NCBI GenBank assembly: GCA_963716085.1
Contig: OY970288.1
Location: 3,038,001 to 3,102,000, forward strand
DNA length: 64,000 nucleotides
Direction: 5' to 3'
From: Persicitalea sp963716085
Lineage (GTDB): Bacteria; Bacteroidota; Bacteroidia; Cytophagales; Spirosomataceae
Shown here: positions 41,779-50,606 of the stretch, in pieces
Layout: each line of letters begins with the position of its first letter
Position numbering within the stretch: the first letter of the stretch is position 1
Translations under genes and position numbers: made by a program
The notes under the pieces: model-generated
What the model was told of the DNA's origin: nothing
The model's database searches: none
The model's input: only the letters and a program-made list of their open reading frames with translations

Positions 41779-42999
41779 ATGTCGCAGGTAACCGGATTTG
41801 AGCAACTCGCCAAGCAGTCGGCTCTTTACCCACAAGAGTCACTCGTCGAGGTGAAGAAGGACGGCAATTCGTTGCTGATCGGCCTGCCGTGCGAGGTGGC
41901 TTTGCAGGAAAACCGCATAGCGCTCACGCCCGACGGGGTGGCGATTCTGGTACGCAACGGTCACGAGGTTTGGGTGGAAAAGGACGCGGGTAAGGAAGCC
42001 AAGTACACCGACATCGAGTACAGCGAAGCCGGGGCCAAAATCGTTTACTCGGCCCGGGAAGTTTTCCAGGCCGATTTGATCCTGAAAATCGAACCCTTGG
42101 TGGACAAGGAGTTCGAAATGATCAAGGCGGGGTCGACGTTGATTTCAACCCTCAATTTGCCCTCGCTCGATAAGCCCTATTTCGACAAGCTCAACCAAAA
42201 GAAGATCACCGCGATTGGCTACGAATTCATTGAGGATCAGAGCGGTGGGCTGCCCATCGTGCGGGCCATGAGCGAGATCGCGGGTAGCACCGTACTGCTC
42301 ATCGCCGCCGAATATCTGAGCAATTCCAATAATGGCAAAGGGATTATTCTGGGTGGAATCACGGGCGTACCTCCCACGAAGGTCGTGATTCTGGGCGCGG
42401 GAACCGTGGCCGAATACGCCTGCCGCGCCGCGATGGGTGTGGGGGCGGATATTAAAGTATTCGACAATCACATTTATCGCCTGCAGCGCCTGAAATACTC
42501 GGTAGGCCAGAACCTTTATACTTCCATCATCGACTCCGACACGCTGACCGAGGCCATCGCCCGCGCCGACGTGGTCATTGGGGCCATGCGAGCGGAGGAC
42601 GGCCTCAGCCCCTGCGTCGTGACCGAGGAAATGGTGGGCCGGATGAAACCCAACTCGGTGATCGTGGACGTAAGCATCGATCAGGGTGGCTGTTTCGAGA
42701 CCTCCCGCATGACAACCCATAAGGATCCGATTTACAAATACAGCGACGTGCTGCATTACTGCGTCCCGAACATTCCTTCGCGGGTAGCGCATACGGCCAG
42801 CACGGCGCTCAGTAACATTTTCCTGCCCTTTCTCCTGAAAACGGGTACGATCGGCGGCATTGAAGAAATGATTTATGCCAACCGCTGGTTTATGAAGGGC
42901 GTCTACAGTCATAACGGCACCCTTACCAACACGTACATCGCCCGCAGGTTCGGGATGCGTTACAAGGATCTGACGTTGTTGCTGGCAGCGAGAATGTGA
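41779..42999 (+). CDS. ald: Alanine dehydrogenase
   Basis: About 406 residues. Catalyses reversible NAD-dependent oxidative deamination of alanine to pyruvate and ammonia. AlaDh/PNT N-terminal domain (LPCEVALQENRIALTPDGV), substrate region KIEPLVDKEFEMI, and NAD-binding GILGGITGVPPTK-like loop followed by VVILGAGTVAEYACRAAMG. The C-terminal RIAHTAS-like region is here SRVAHTASTALSN. A 17-codon upstream extension (MNEKNYSL...) is translated repeat and was excluded. The family also includes transhydrogenase alpha chains, but the length and lack of membrane segments favour Ald. Confidence 0.9.
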   Translation: MSQVTGFEQLAKQSALYPQESLVEVKKDGNSLLIGLPCEVALQENRIALTPDGVAILVRNGHEVWVEKDAGKEAKYTDIEYSEAGAKIVYSAREVFQADLILKIEPLVDKEFEMIKAGSTLISTLNLPSLDKPYFDKLNQKKITAIGYEFIEDQSGGLPIVRAMSEIAGSTVLLIAAEYLSNSNNGKGIILGGITGVPPTKVVILGAGTVAEYACRAAMGVGADIKVFDNHIYRLQRLKYSVGQNLYTSIIDSDTLTEAIARADVVIGAMRAEDGLSPCVVTEEMVGRMKPNSVIVDVSIDQGGCFETSRMTTHKDPIYKYSDVLHYCVPNIPSRVAHTASTALSNIFLPFLLKTGTIGGIEEMIYANRWFMKGVYSHNGTLTNTYIARRFGMRYKDLTLLLAARM

Positions 43000-43005
43000 A
43001 AGGGA

Positions 43006-43182
43006 GGCATAAAGGGGCAAAGCTCCAAAGGCACAAAGTGTTCGAGTTTGATTGTTTGCAAACCATTGTTTTCTCACTTTTCTGTGCGCCAACTTCGGCA
43101 ATTTTTCATATAAGGTTTTTAATTTATCGCGCGTCAGCCCCACTTTGTGCCTTTGCCGCTTTGTGCCTTTGTGCTTTTGTGC
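43006..43182. repeat. Inverted pair of CTTTGTGC octamer arrays
   Basis: Left arm 43006-43037: ggcataaa, ggggcaaa, gctccaaa, ggcacaaa. Right arm 43143-43182: ctttgtgc, ctttgccg, ctttgtgc, ctttgtgc, ttttgtgc. The arms are complementary around a 105-bp AT-rich spacer that holds no gene. The left arm starts just after the alanine dehydrogenase stop; the right arm ends 31 bp before the next ATG. Confidence 0.85.
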
Positions 43183-43213
43183 CTAAAAAACGAACAGCCA
43201 CCATACCCCACCC

Positions 43214-43618
43214 ATGATAAACCATAGCAACGAGAACGTCCTGATGGACGACGCCAATTCGCCGGAAGTCAACAGGAAACTGTTGGGCATGATTTCACAG
43301 GATTTTGTGAAGGTTGCCGACCAATTGAAAGAAGCCTCCTACCAGATCAAAAAACGCGGCTTTTCCGAGCATCCGGTGTTTGTCGTTTCGAAGGAACCCG
43401 CCGACATCGGCCTCATGCTCTTTGAGCGCGAAGCGATGGGCAACCGGTGGAACTACCAGGCTTCTTTCTTGCAGGAGTTCGTGGATCGCAACCTGGTAGG
43501 CCAGGAGTCTGTCGAACTTTTTATTGAAAATTATAAAAATTCCGAAGAATATTGCTGCCTGTTTGTCATTCAGAGTGATTTTGCGGGATTCGTTTTCGTA
43601 CCCTATCCCGAGGACTAA
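43214..43618 (+). CDS. Conserved hypothetical protein of Cytophagales
   Basis: 134-residue soluble protein. The segments NRKLLGMISQDFVKVADQLKE, YQIKKRGFSEHPVFV, WNYQASFLQEFVDR and FAGFVFVPYPED form a compact alpha/beta protein that I associate with a conserved but uncharacterised Bacteroidota family. No signal peptide or catalytic motif. An ATG ten codons downstream (MDDANSPEVN) is an alternative start. Co-directional with alanine dehydrogenase but separated by the octamer pair. Confidence 0.8.
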   Translation: MINHSNENVLMDDANSPEVNRKLLGMISQDFVKVADQLKEASYQIKKRGFSEHPVFVVSKEPADIGLMLFEREAMGNRWNYQASFLQEFVDRNLVGQESVELFIENYKNSEEYCCLFVIQSDFAGFVFVPYPED

Positions 43619-43695
43619 GCCGAACAGTGACTCAAATCGGCTCCCATAATCTCTGACTTCGCCAAATCCCTCAGATTCACCTCCCCTCTCCTCTC

Positions 43696-45357
43696 ATGAA
43701 GTCCGCTGTGAAGCTATCCGTATGGGTGCTTATCCTGATACCTGTTGTCTTACTCCTCATTATCGTACACCGCACTTCGGCAACTTTATTTTTCGCCGAC
43801 GACTTTCACCTGCTGAAAACGATCGTCTGGGCGCAAGAGACCGACTCATTCATAGAAAAATTCCGATTGCTGGCCCAGCAGCATAACGAACACCGGATCA
43901 TCATTCCCCGGTTGCTCACCTGGCTGAATTACAAATTAGTAGGGCACATCGACTGGCCCGCACTGATGCTATTCGGCAACCTACTTTGGTGCGGCGTTCT
44001 TTACTTTTTGTGGGATGCTTTCCGTACCCTGAAACTCAATCTCTGGTACTTCCTCCCCATTCCCTGGTTGCTTCTCCAACCGACCTATTACGACAATTAC
44101 AATTGGACCATTAGTGTTCTGCAGCAGTCTGTCATCGTCTTTTTATTGGCCTGGATGGTACACGCCTTCACCAACCGCCGCTTTTTGCTCGCTGTTTTCA
44201 TTTTCCTCATCGGCACATTTACCCACGGTAACGGGATATTCGGCATCGTCGTGGGGGTCGCTTTTCTCCTCTTGTATCGGGACTGGAAATGGTTGTGGAT
44301 CTGGTTGAGCGTGTGCCTGGCCACGGCGGCAATTTACTTTTACGGCTTTGAAAAAGGCCAGAACGCCGACTTTCTGCAAAGTCTGACCCATCCGGTCCAA
44401 CTGATCGGGTACTTTTTTGCCTTCTTTGGTGCCAGCGCCGAGCTGTTTTCTCTGGGTTTTGTCCCCACAGTGCTTTGGGGGATCATTGTATTTGGCGGGG
44501 TAATGGCTTTTGGAATCCCCAAAATCTACACCCACTTCCGCACCGAACAACCGCTGGGCTACTTCGAGAAAATGTTATTGGGTAATTTGATCTTTCTGAC
44601 CATCACGGCCCTGCTGGTGGCGGTTTCCCGTAGTTGGTCGTCGCCCGATTTAGATATTCCTCCCCGGAACGCCCACTATTCACCCTATCTCACCGCCTGG
44701 TTCTATTTGGTAGGATTGGCCGTGCTTTCGCGTGTTGCTGCCAAGAGCTGGGCGGTACTCTTTGGGGTGGGGGCCGTATTGTTCAATGTTGTCTCCCACC
44801 TGAATTATATCGGTGAGTTAGAGTACCGTCGTGACTGGTTGCGGGCCGATTATGCCAACTGGATCAACTACAAAACCTTCTTGCAATACGCGCCCTCTTT
44901 CAATGACAATATCCGGGAAGTATACGCCACCGCCCTCGAACGGGGTATTTGTCGTCCAGTGATTGAACTCCCGGCTTTGACTACCAGCAACACCGATACC
45001 GACAACAGCGACTTGCTCACCTTCGAGAAAATGGCGACCAAGTCAGCCGATGCCAGTGGCGAACATCTGGAGAACGAAGTGTTTTTGACCAGGCGGGATT
45101 TTACCAAAGCCACTCCTTTCATAGTACTATTGCCCGACAATGGTTCCCCACTTTGGGTGCCGATGCACCGGGGCCGGAACGCGTACCGACAGTTGCTGTC
45201 CGGGGGAAATCTCAAAAAGCCGGAAGTTTGGACCCGACTATTTTCTGATAACCTGCCCGTTGGGTCATTTACGATCGGCTACCAATTTGACAATTCCCTT
45301 ACCCTGACGGAGCATCGCCTGGAAGTAGATGCCGACCATACCGTCAACTTTCGCTAG
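43696..45357 (+). CDS. GT-C-like multi-pass membrane protein
   Basis: 553 residues. About ten membrane segments across the first 410 residues, and a C-terminal periplasmic domain of about 150 residues with strands. After the first helix comes FFADDFHLLK, an acidic pair in the first outer loop like the catalytic Asp pair of GT-C glycosyltransferases that use lipid-linked sugars. EHRIIIPRLLTWLNY follows, also typical of this group. The acceptor is unknown; protein or surface-glycan modification is possible. Monocistronic. Confidence 0.65.
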   Translation: MKSAVKLSVWVLILIPVVLLLIIVHRTSATLFFADDFHLLKTIVWAQETDSFIEKFRLLAQQHNEHRIIIPRLLTWLNYKLVGHIDWPALMLFGNLLWCGVLYFLWDAFRTLKLNLWYFLPIPWLLLQPTYYDNYNWTISVLQQSVIVFLLAWMVHAFTNRRFLLAVFIFLIGTFTHGNGIFGIVVGVAFLLLYRDWKWLWIWLSVCLATAAIYFYGFEKGQNADFLQSLTHPVQLIGYFFAFFGASAELFSLGFVPTVLWGIIVFGGVMAFGIPKIYTHFRTEQPLGYFEKMLLGNLIFLTITALLVAVSRSWSSPDLDIPPRNAHYSPYLTAWFYLVGLAVLSRVAAKSWAVLFGVGAVLFNVVSHLNYIGELEYRRDWLRADYANWINYKTFLQYAPSFNDNIREVYATALERGICRPVIELPALTTSNTDTDNSDLLTFEKMATKSADASGEHLENEVFLTRRDFTKATPFIVLLPDNGSPLWVPMHRGRNAYRQLLSGGNLKKPEVWTRLFSDNLPVGSFTIGYQFDNSLTLTEHRLEVDADHTVNFR

Positions 45358-45527
45358 ACGGACGTTTCCTCTTGTTTCAGAAGGCTTTCGCCGACAAACC
45401 CGACCTCGATCCCATCTTTGTTTTTTTAATGGATTCAGGCTAGGCTAAACGAGGAAAAAATGGTATCTTTACCCGTTCAAAAAACCGCTCCGGCGGGCAC
45501 TAATTACAGTAGAGTTAAACAATATTC

Positions 45528-47483
45528 ATGGCTAACGAAGCAACACTGGCATTAAATAATTATTCAGCCGAAAACATTCAGGTTCTCGAAGGACTCGAGG
45601 CCGTGCGGAAGCGCCCGGCGATGTACATCGGCGACACGGGTTTCAAAGGACTTCACCACTTGATTTGGGAAGTAGTGGACAACTCCATCGACGAAGCGAT
45701 GGCGGGTTACTGCGACACGATTCACGTGTTTATAGAAGAAGACGAGTCGATCACCGTGCGGGACAACGGCCGCGGCATCCCGACGGGCATTCACGCCAAA
45801 GAGAAGCGCTCGGCCCTGGAAGTAGTCATGACCGTGCTACACGCCGGGGGTAAGTTTGACAAAGACACCTATAAGGTTTCGGGCGGACTGCACGGCGTGG
45901 GCGTATCCTGCGTCAACGCGCTGTCCACGGATCTGCGGGCCGAAGTACACCGCGAGGGTCAGATTTTTGAGCAGGAATACCAGAAGGGTATTCCGCAGTA
46001 TCCGGTGCGCGCCATCGGTGAGGCCGAAGACACGGGTACTTTCATCCACTTCAAGCCCGACGATACGATATTCACCGTCACGGAGTTCAAGTATGAAACC
46101 GTCGCCAACCGCCTGCGGGAGCTTTCATTCCTGAACAAAGGTCTGAAGCTGACGCTCACCGACAATCGTGATCTGGACGAAGACGGCAAGCCTGCTTACG
46201 TCGAATTTTTCTCGGAAGGTGGGCTGGTCGAATTCGTTACCTACCTCGACAGCACCCGTCAACCGCTCATTCCCGAGCCGATTCACATGGATAGCGATAA
46301 GGGACTCATGCCCGTGGAGGTGTCGATGATGTACAATACTTCGTACAGCGAGAACGTCATTTCGTACGTCAATAACATCAATACCATCGAGGGCGGAACG
46401 CACGTCTCGGGTTTCCGGGCCGCCCTGACGCGGACGTTGAAAAGCTACGCCGACAAGTCGGGCATCCTGTCGAAGGAGAAAGTGGAAGTGAGCGGGGATG
46501 ACTTCCGCGAGGGACTTACCGCCGTTATTTCGGTAAAGGTGCAGGAGCCTCAGTTCGAGGGGCAGACCAAGACCAAGCTCGGTAACTCCGACGTGGCCGG
46601 CGCGGTGAGTCAGGTGGTGTCCGAGATGCTCGATAATTACCTCAACGAGCACCCCAAGGAAGCCCGCACCATCGTGGACAAAGTGGTGCTGGCCGCTAAG
46701 GCCCGCATCGCCGCCCGCAAGGCCCGCGAAATGGTGCAGCGCAAGAACATCCTGACCGGTACCGGACTGCCCGGCAAACTCGCCGACTGCTCCGAGACCG
46801 ACCCCACTCAGTGCGAGCTGTATCTGGTAGAGGGTGACTCGGCAGGCGGCACCGCCAAGCAGGGTCGGAACCGCGCTTTCCAGGCGATTTTGCCCCTACG
46901 CGGTAAGATCCTGAACGTCGAGAAAGCGCAGGAATACCGCATTTACGAAAATGAAGAGATCAAGAATATGTTCACCGCGATGGGCGTACAGATCGGGATG
47001 GTGGACGACGAGCGGGCGCTAAATATCGAAAAACTGCGCTACCATAAGATCATTATCATGACCGACGCCGATATCGACGGCAGTCACATCCGCACGCTAA
47101 TCCTGACGTTCTTCTTCCGCTACATGAAAGTGCTGATCGAGAACGGCTATATTTACATCGCGCAGCCGCCCCTTTATTTAATCAAGAAAGGCAAGGAGGA
47201 GCGCTATTGCTGGGACGAAGCCCAACGCGAAGCTGCTGTGCAGGAGCTGGGCAACGGCCGCGAGGAATCGGTCAACACGCAGCGCTACAAGGGTTTGGGA
47301 GAAATGAACGCCGAACAACTCTGGCAGACCACCATGAACCCCGAAAACCGCACCCTGAAGCAGGTGAACATCGAGTCTGCCGCCGAAGCCGATCATCTGT
47401 TCTCGATGCTGATGGGCGACGAAGTGCCCCCTCGCCGCGAGTTTATCGAAAAGAACGCCAAGTACGCACGGGTGGACGTTTAA
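45528..47483 (+). CDS. gyrB: DNA gyrase subunit B
   Basis: 651-residue ATPase subunit of gyrase, which supercoils DNA with GyrA. GHKL ATPase (EVVDNSIDEAMAGYC, VRDNGRGIPTGIH, GGLHGVGVSCVNAL), transducer domain, then TOPRIM with YLVEGDSAGGTAKQGR and MTDADIDGSHIRTL, and a C-terminal YKGLGEMNAEQLW. The length matches GyrB without the insertion of proteobacterial forms; ParE is the alternative, but the domain pattern favours GyrB. It has its own leader of 170 bp containing TATCTTTA at 45464, a possible -7 element. Confidence 0.95.
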   Translation: MANEATLALNNYSAENIQVLEGLEAVRKRPAMYIGDTGFKGLHHLIWEVVDNSIDEAMAGYCDTIHVFIEEDESITVRDNGRGIPTGIHAKEKRSALEVVMTVLHAGGKFDKDTYKVSGGLHGVGVSCVNALSTDLRAEVHREGQIFEQEYQKGIPQYPVRAIGEAEDTGTFIHFKPDDTIFTVTEFKYETVANRLRELSFLNKGLKLTLTDNRDLDEDGKPAYVEFFSEGGLVEFVTYLDSTRQPLIPEPIHMDSDKGLMPVEVSMMYNTSYSENVISYVNNINTIEGGTHVSGFRAALTRTLKSYADKSGILSKEKVEVSGDDFREGLTAVISVKVQEPQFEGQTKTKLGNSDVAGAVSQVVSEMLDNYLNEHPKEARTIVDKVVLAAKARIAARKAREMVQRKNILTGTGLPGKLADCSETDPTQCELYLVEGDSAGGTAKQGRNRAFQAILPLRGKILNVEKAQEYRIYENEEIKNMFTAMGVQIGMVDDERALNIEKLRYHKIIIMTDADIDGSHIRTLILTFFFRYMKVLIENGYIYIAQPPLYLIKKGKEERYCWDEAQREAAVQELGNGREESVNTQRYKGLGEMNAEQLWQTTMNPENRTLKQVNIESAAEADHLFSMLMGDEVPPRREFIEKNAKYARVDV

Positions 47484-47509
47484 ATTTCTGAGGAGGAAAG
47501 AAGAATTAA

Positions 47510-47612
47510 GGTCAACGGTCAACGGTCAACGGTTAACGATTCGCGAATTACTAGTTTTGTAATTATTAGCGAATAGTAGAACGCCGTTTTACCGTTGACC
47601 GTTAACCTTTAA
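47510..47612. repeat. Inverted pair of GTCAACG/GTTAACG heptamer arrays
   Basis: Left arm 47510-47537: ggtcaac three times, then ggttaac. Right arm 47592-47612: ccgttga, ccgttaa, cctttaa. An inner imperfect hairpin (attcgcgaattac...gtaattattagcgaat, about 47537-47575) adds to the fold. The gap between gyrB and ppk1 holds nothing else. Same family as 8414-8547. Confidence 0.85.
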
Positions 47613-47647
47613 CCCTTTTTGTAAAAGCACTAAGTACGAAATAAGCC

Positions 47648-49924
47648 ATGCCAAAAGAATCTAGTAAAGACGATAAAAAAGGGCCTTTGTCCAATATATT
47701 TTCATTTTTTGACGATAAAAAGGAAACGCTGGATGAAGGGAAATTCATGCGGGCCGGGGACAAGGTCAACGAACTGATTGAGCAGAGCGATTTCATCAGT
47801 CGTGACCTGAGTTGGCTAAAGTTCAACGAGCGCGTGTTAGACCAGGCTTGCGATCCAAAGCGTACGGTTTTTGACCGTTTAAAGTTTCTGGCCATTACCG
47901 CCTCCAATCTCGATGAGTTTTTCTCCATCCGGGTAGGAAGCCTGTACAATTACCTGGACTATGGCAAAGAGCGCGTAGATTATTCAGGGCTGCGGGAGGT
48001 ACCTTTTCGCAAAACCTTGTTGCGCTCGTTGCAGCAGTTCGTCTCCGACCAGAATCGGTGCTATAGAGAGGATTTGCTTCCCCTGCTCCACGAACACAAC
48101 TGCTCGCTGGCCCAAATGTCCGACCTGCGCGATCTGGAAACGGAGAAAGTGTCGGAGTACTTCGACCGGACGATTTACCCGATGCTTACGCCGATGCTCT
48201 ACGACTACACCCACGTATTTCCGGTGCTGCTGGCTAAGGTGCTGATTCTGGGCGTAATAACTCAGGTGTCTGGTACCACGAGCGAGGAGGATCGCAAGCT
48301 TTCCTTCGTGCAGTTGCCGGCCAACCTTCCCCGCTTCTACATCATCGAGCGTGAGGATGAAATTCTTTTCCTACCCCTGGAAAACATCGTCAAGTCCTAC
48401 ATCAAGAAGCTGTATCGCAATGTGGACATCGTCTCCACCAATCTCATCAGGATTATCCGCAACGGCGATTTCTCTCTGGAGGAAAACGATGATATGGAGG
48501 CCGATTTTATCGATGAAATCAAGCAAAAAATCAAAAACCGTCGCTTGGGGCGCGTCGTCAAGGTGGAGGTGGAACACGACGTCGATGAGGACTTGCTCAG
48601 CTTGTTGAAAAAACGCTGGGAGATCGACGACTTCAATGTCTTCCGGGCGGGCGGGCTGCTGGATTACACCTGCTTCTGGCAACTGATCGGCCACGGGGAA
48701 TTCAAGGATCAAATCCCGCCGATGCACGCCCCCGTATTACCCCTGACCATGGGCCGCGAGCGGAGTACCGACATATTCGAATTGATGCGGGAGCGCGACA
48801 TTCTTCTGCACCATCCCTACAACAACTTCGAGCCCGTGCTACAACTACTCGAGCAAGCGGCCGAGGACCCCAACGTCCTGTCGATCAAGCTGACCATTTA
48901 CCGCCTGGCCAAAAATTCGCGCGTGACGGAAGCCTTGCTGACCGCCGCCGAAAATGGTAAAAATGTGGCCGTGCTGTTCGAGGTGAAAGCCCGCTTCGAC
49001 GAGGAAAACAACATTCGGGAGGCGCAACGGCTCCAAAAAGCGGGTTGCTTTGTAATCTATGGTATCGGTCTGCTCAAAACGCATACGAAACTACTCCTGA
49101 TCGTCCGAAAAGAGGGCGAGAAAGTGGTCCGTTACGCCCACCTTTCCACGGGCAATTACAATGAGGATACCGCCCGACTCTACACCGACATTGGATTGCT
49201 GACAACCAATGAAGAATACACGCACGACATCTCGGAATTCTTCAATGTCATCACGGGCCATTCGCTGCCCAGCGATTACCGCAACCTCATCACGGCCCCG
49301 CGCCAAATGCGCGACCGAATCATCGAAATGATCCAGCAGGAGGCTGAAAATGCGCAAAAAGGCTTGCCGAGCGGTATTTGTATAAAAATCAACTCGCTGG
49401 AAGACCGTGCCGTAATCGAAGAGTTATACAAGGCTTCCCAGGCGGGCGTGCAAATAGACCTGATCGTGCGGGGCATCTGCTGTATTCGTCCGGGCCGCGA
49501 GGGACTGAGCGAAAACATCCGGGTACGATCCATCGTGGGCGATCTGCTGGAACACTCCCGGATTTACTACTTCCAGAATAGCAACGAACCGCTCGTGTAC
49601 GGGGGCAGTGCCGACGTGATGGTTCGGAGCTTCGACCGCCGCATCGAGTCGCTCTTCCTGCTCGTGAGCGAGCGGGTTCGGCAAGAAGCTATCCTGATGC
49701 TGCAATACAACTTGCGCGATAATGTGAATTCTTACGAACTACGCGAAGACGGCACTTACGATAGATGCCACGTGGCCGAAGGATCGGAGCCGTTCAATAT
49801 CCACGAGGCATTTTTCGAGATGAAGCCCGAGGAAGTAGCGGAGGCGAAATTATTTGACACCAAAAAGGAAATCGACCCGCAACAAGGAGGTGTAGTAGAC
49901 AACGCAGGGGAGGCTGTGAAGTAG
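47648..49924 (+). CDS. ppk1: Polyphosphate kinase 1
   Basis: 758 residues. Makes inorganic polyphosphate from ATP, reversibly, usually at the inner membrane. N-terminal domain opens with FISRDLSWLKFNERVLDQA. The autophosphorylated His is H498 in RYAHLSTGNYNEDTA. Metal/ATP-binding KLTIYRLAKNS and RGICCIRPG with a second conserved set follow, as in the two PLD-like C-terminal domains. A charged N-terminal extension of about 45 residues (KESSKDDKKGPLS) is longer than usual. The gene ends at a clear terminator. Confidence 0.96.
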   Translation: MPKESSKDDKKGPLSNIFSFFDDKKETLDEGKFMRAGDKVNELIEQSDFISRDLSWLKFNERVLDQACDPKRTVFDRLKFLAITASNLDEFFSIRVGSLYNYLDYGKERVDYSGLREVPFRKTLLRSLQQFVSDQNRCYREDLLPLLHEHNCSLAQMSDLRDLETEKVSEYFDRTIYPMLTPMLYDYTHVFPVLLAKVLILGVITQVSGTTSEEDRKLSFVQLPANLPRFYIIEREDEILFLPLENIVKSYIKKLYRNVDIVSTNLIRIIRNGDFSLEENDDMEADFIDEIKQKIKNRRLGRVVKVEVEHDVDEDLLSLLKKRWEIDDFNVFRAGGLLDYTCFWQLIGHGEFKDQIPPMHAPVLPLTMGRERSTDIFELMRERDILLHHPYNNFEPVLQLLEQAAEDPNVLSIKLTIYRLAKNSRVTEALLTAAENGKNVAVLFEVKARFDEENNIREAQRLQKAGCFVIYGIGLLKTHTKLLLIVRKEGEKVVRYAHLSTGNYNEDTARLYTDIGLLTTNEEYTHDISEFFNVITGHSLPSDYRNLITAPRQMRDRIIEMIQQEAENAQKGLPSGICIKINSLEDRAVIEELYKASQAGVQIDLIVRGICCIRPGREGLSENIRVRSIVGDLLEHSRIYYFQNSNEPLVYGGSADVMVRSFDRRIESLFLLVSERVRQEAILMLQYNLRDNVNSYELREDGTYDRCHVAEGSEPFNIHEAFFEMKPEEVAEAKLFDTKKEIDPQQGGVVDNAGEAVK

Positions 49925-49941
49925 CACCCCAAACCGCACAA

Positions 49942-49977
49942 AAAGGCCCCGTCGGATAGTAATCTGGCGGGGCCTTT
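49942..49977. terminator. Bidirectional intrinsic terminator
   Basis: 10-bp GC-rich stem (aaaggccccg / cggggccttt) around a 16-base loop, flanked by A and T runs, between convergent ppk1 and the DUF4870 gene. Confidence 0.85.
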
Positions 49978-49995
49978 CCGATGCTTGATGATAGA

Positions 49996-50481
49996 TCATT
50001 TTACCAGTCGCAGAGAAACCGGGTAACGGTATACTCGCCCATCGTTCGCCCGAATGGTACCGATAATCATCAGGACGAGTGCGCCGATTCCGATAATGGC
50101 AAAGGCGACGACCATCAGGATACTCGATCCGATCAAGCCCACGACACCCGCCCCGGCGGCGGCATCGCTATCGAATTGACCGCCCAGAATTGCGGACATG
50201 ATCGACCCGCCAAAAGTGATTACCAAAATTACCATCATCGCCACAAAAACGATGGTCAGCGTGATCTGAAAATTGACAGATTCTTTGCCGTTTTCGCGCA
50301 CAAACTCTCCCTTATCTTTTTGAGTGGAGTAAACGATGTAGGTAGCGATCAGCGACAGAAAGGGGATTGGGAAAATAAAACTGGCGAATGTGGCCAACAG
50401 GGGCGTCAAGTGCATCCACATGCCCAGCGAACGTTGCTCGGTGGGGACGCCGGCGGGTGAAACGAGGTTAGGATCTTCCAT
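49996..50481 (-). CDS. DUF4870 domain membrane protein
   Basis: 161-residue small inner-membrane protein. LGMWMHLTPLLATFASFIFPIPFLS and a GKESVNFQITLTI stretch are the marks of DUF4870 (Tic20-like). Four hydrophobic segments are visible (about 20-50, 77-103, 117-140, 142 on). A glycine-rich insert with DSDAAAGAGVVG is odd in the loop. No function is established for the family. It is alone and converges on ppk1. Confidence 0.85.
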   Translation of the reverse strand: MEDPNLVSPAGVPTEQRSLGMWMHLTPLLATFASFIFPIPFLSLIATYIVYSTQKDKGEFVRENGKESVNFQITLTIVFVAMMVILVITFGGSIMSAILGGQFDSDAAAGAGVVGLIGSSILMVVAFAIIGIGALVLMIIGTIRANDGRVYRYPVSLRLVK

Positions 50482-50606
50482 ATATTTTGAAGTTTAGGGT
50501 GATTGTTTCTTGAAAAAGCAGCAAAGCGCGCGCTCGTACTCACTGGTACGGCTAATTTTAGCTACTTTCGCGGTTTCGTACAAAAAATATACACCCGCCC
50601 TCCTTC

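Noticed and set aside
45464..45471. TATCTTTA as a gyrB promoter
   Set aside because: The final base departs from TAnnTTTG and no TTTG lies at the right distance, so it is noted only within the gyrB entry.
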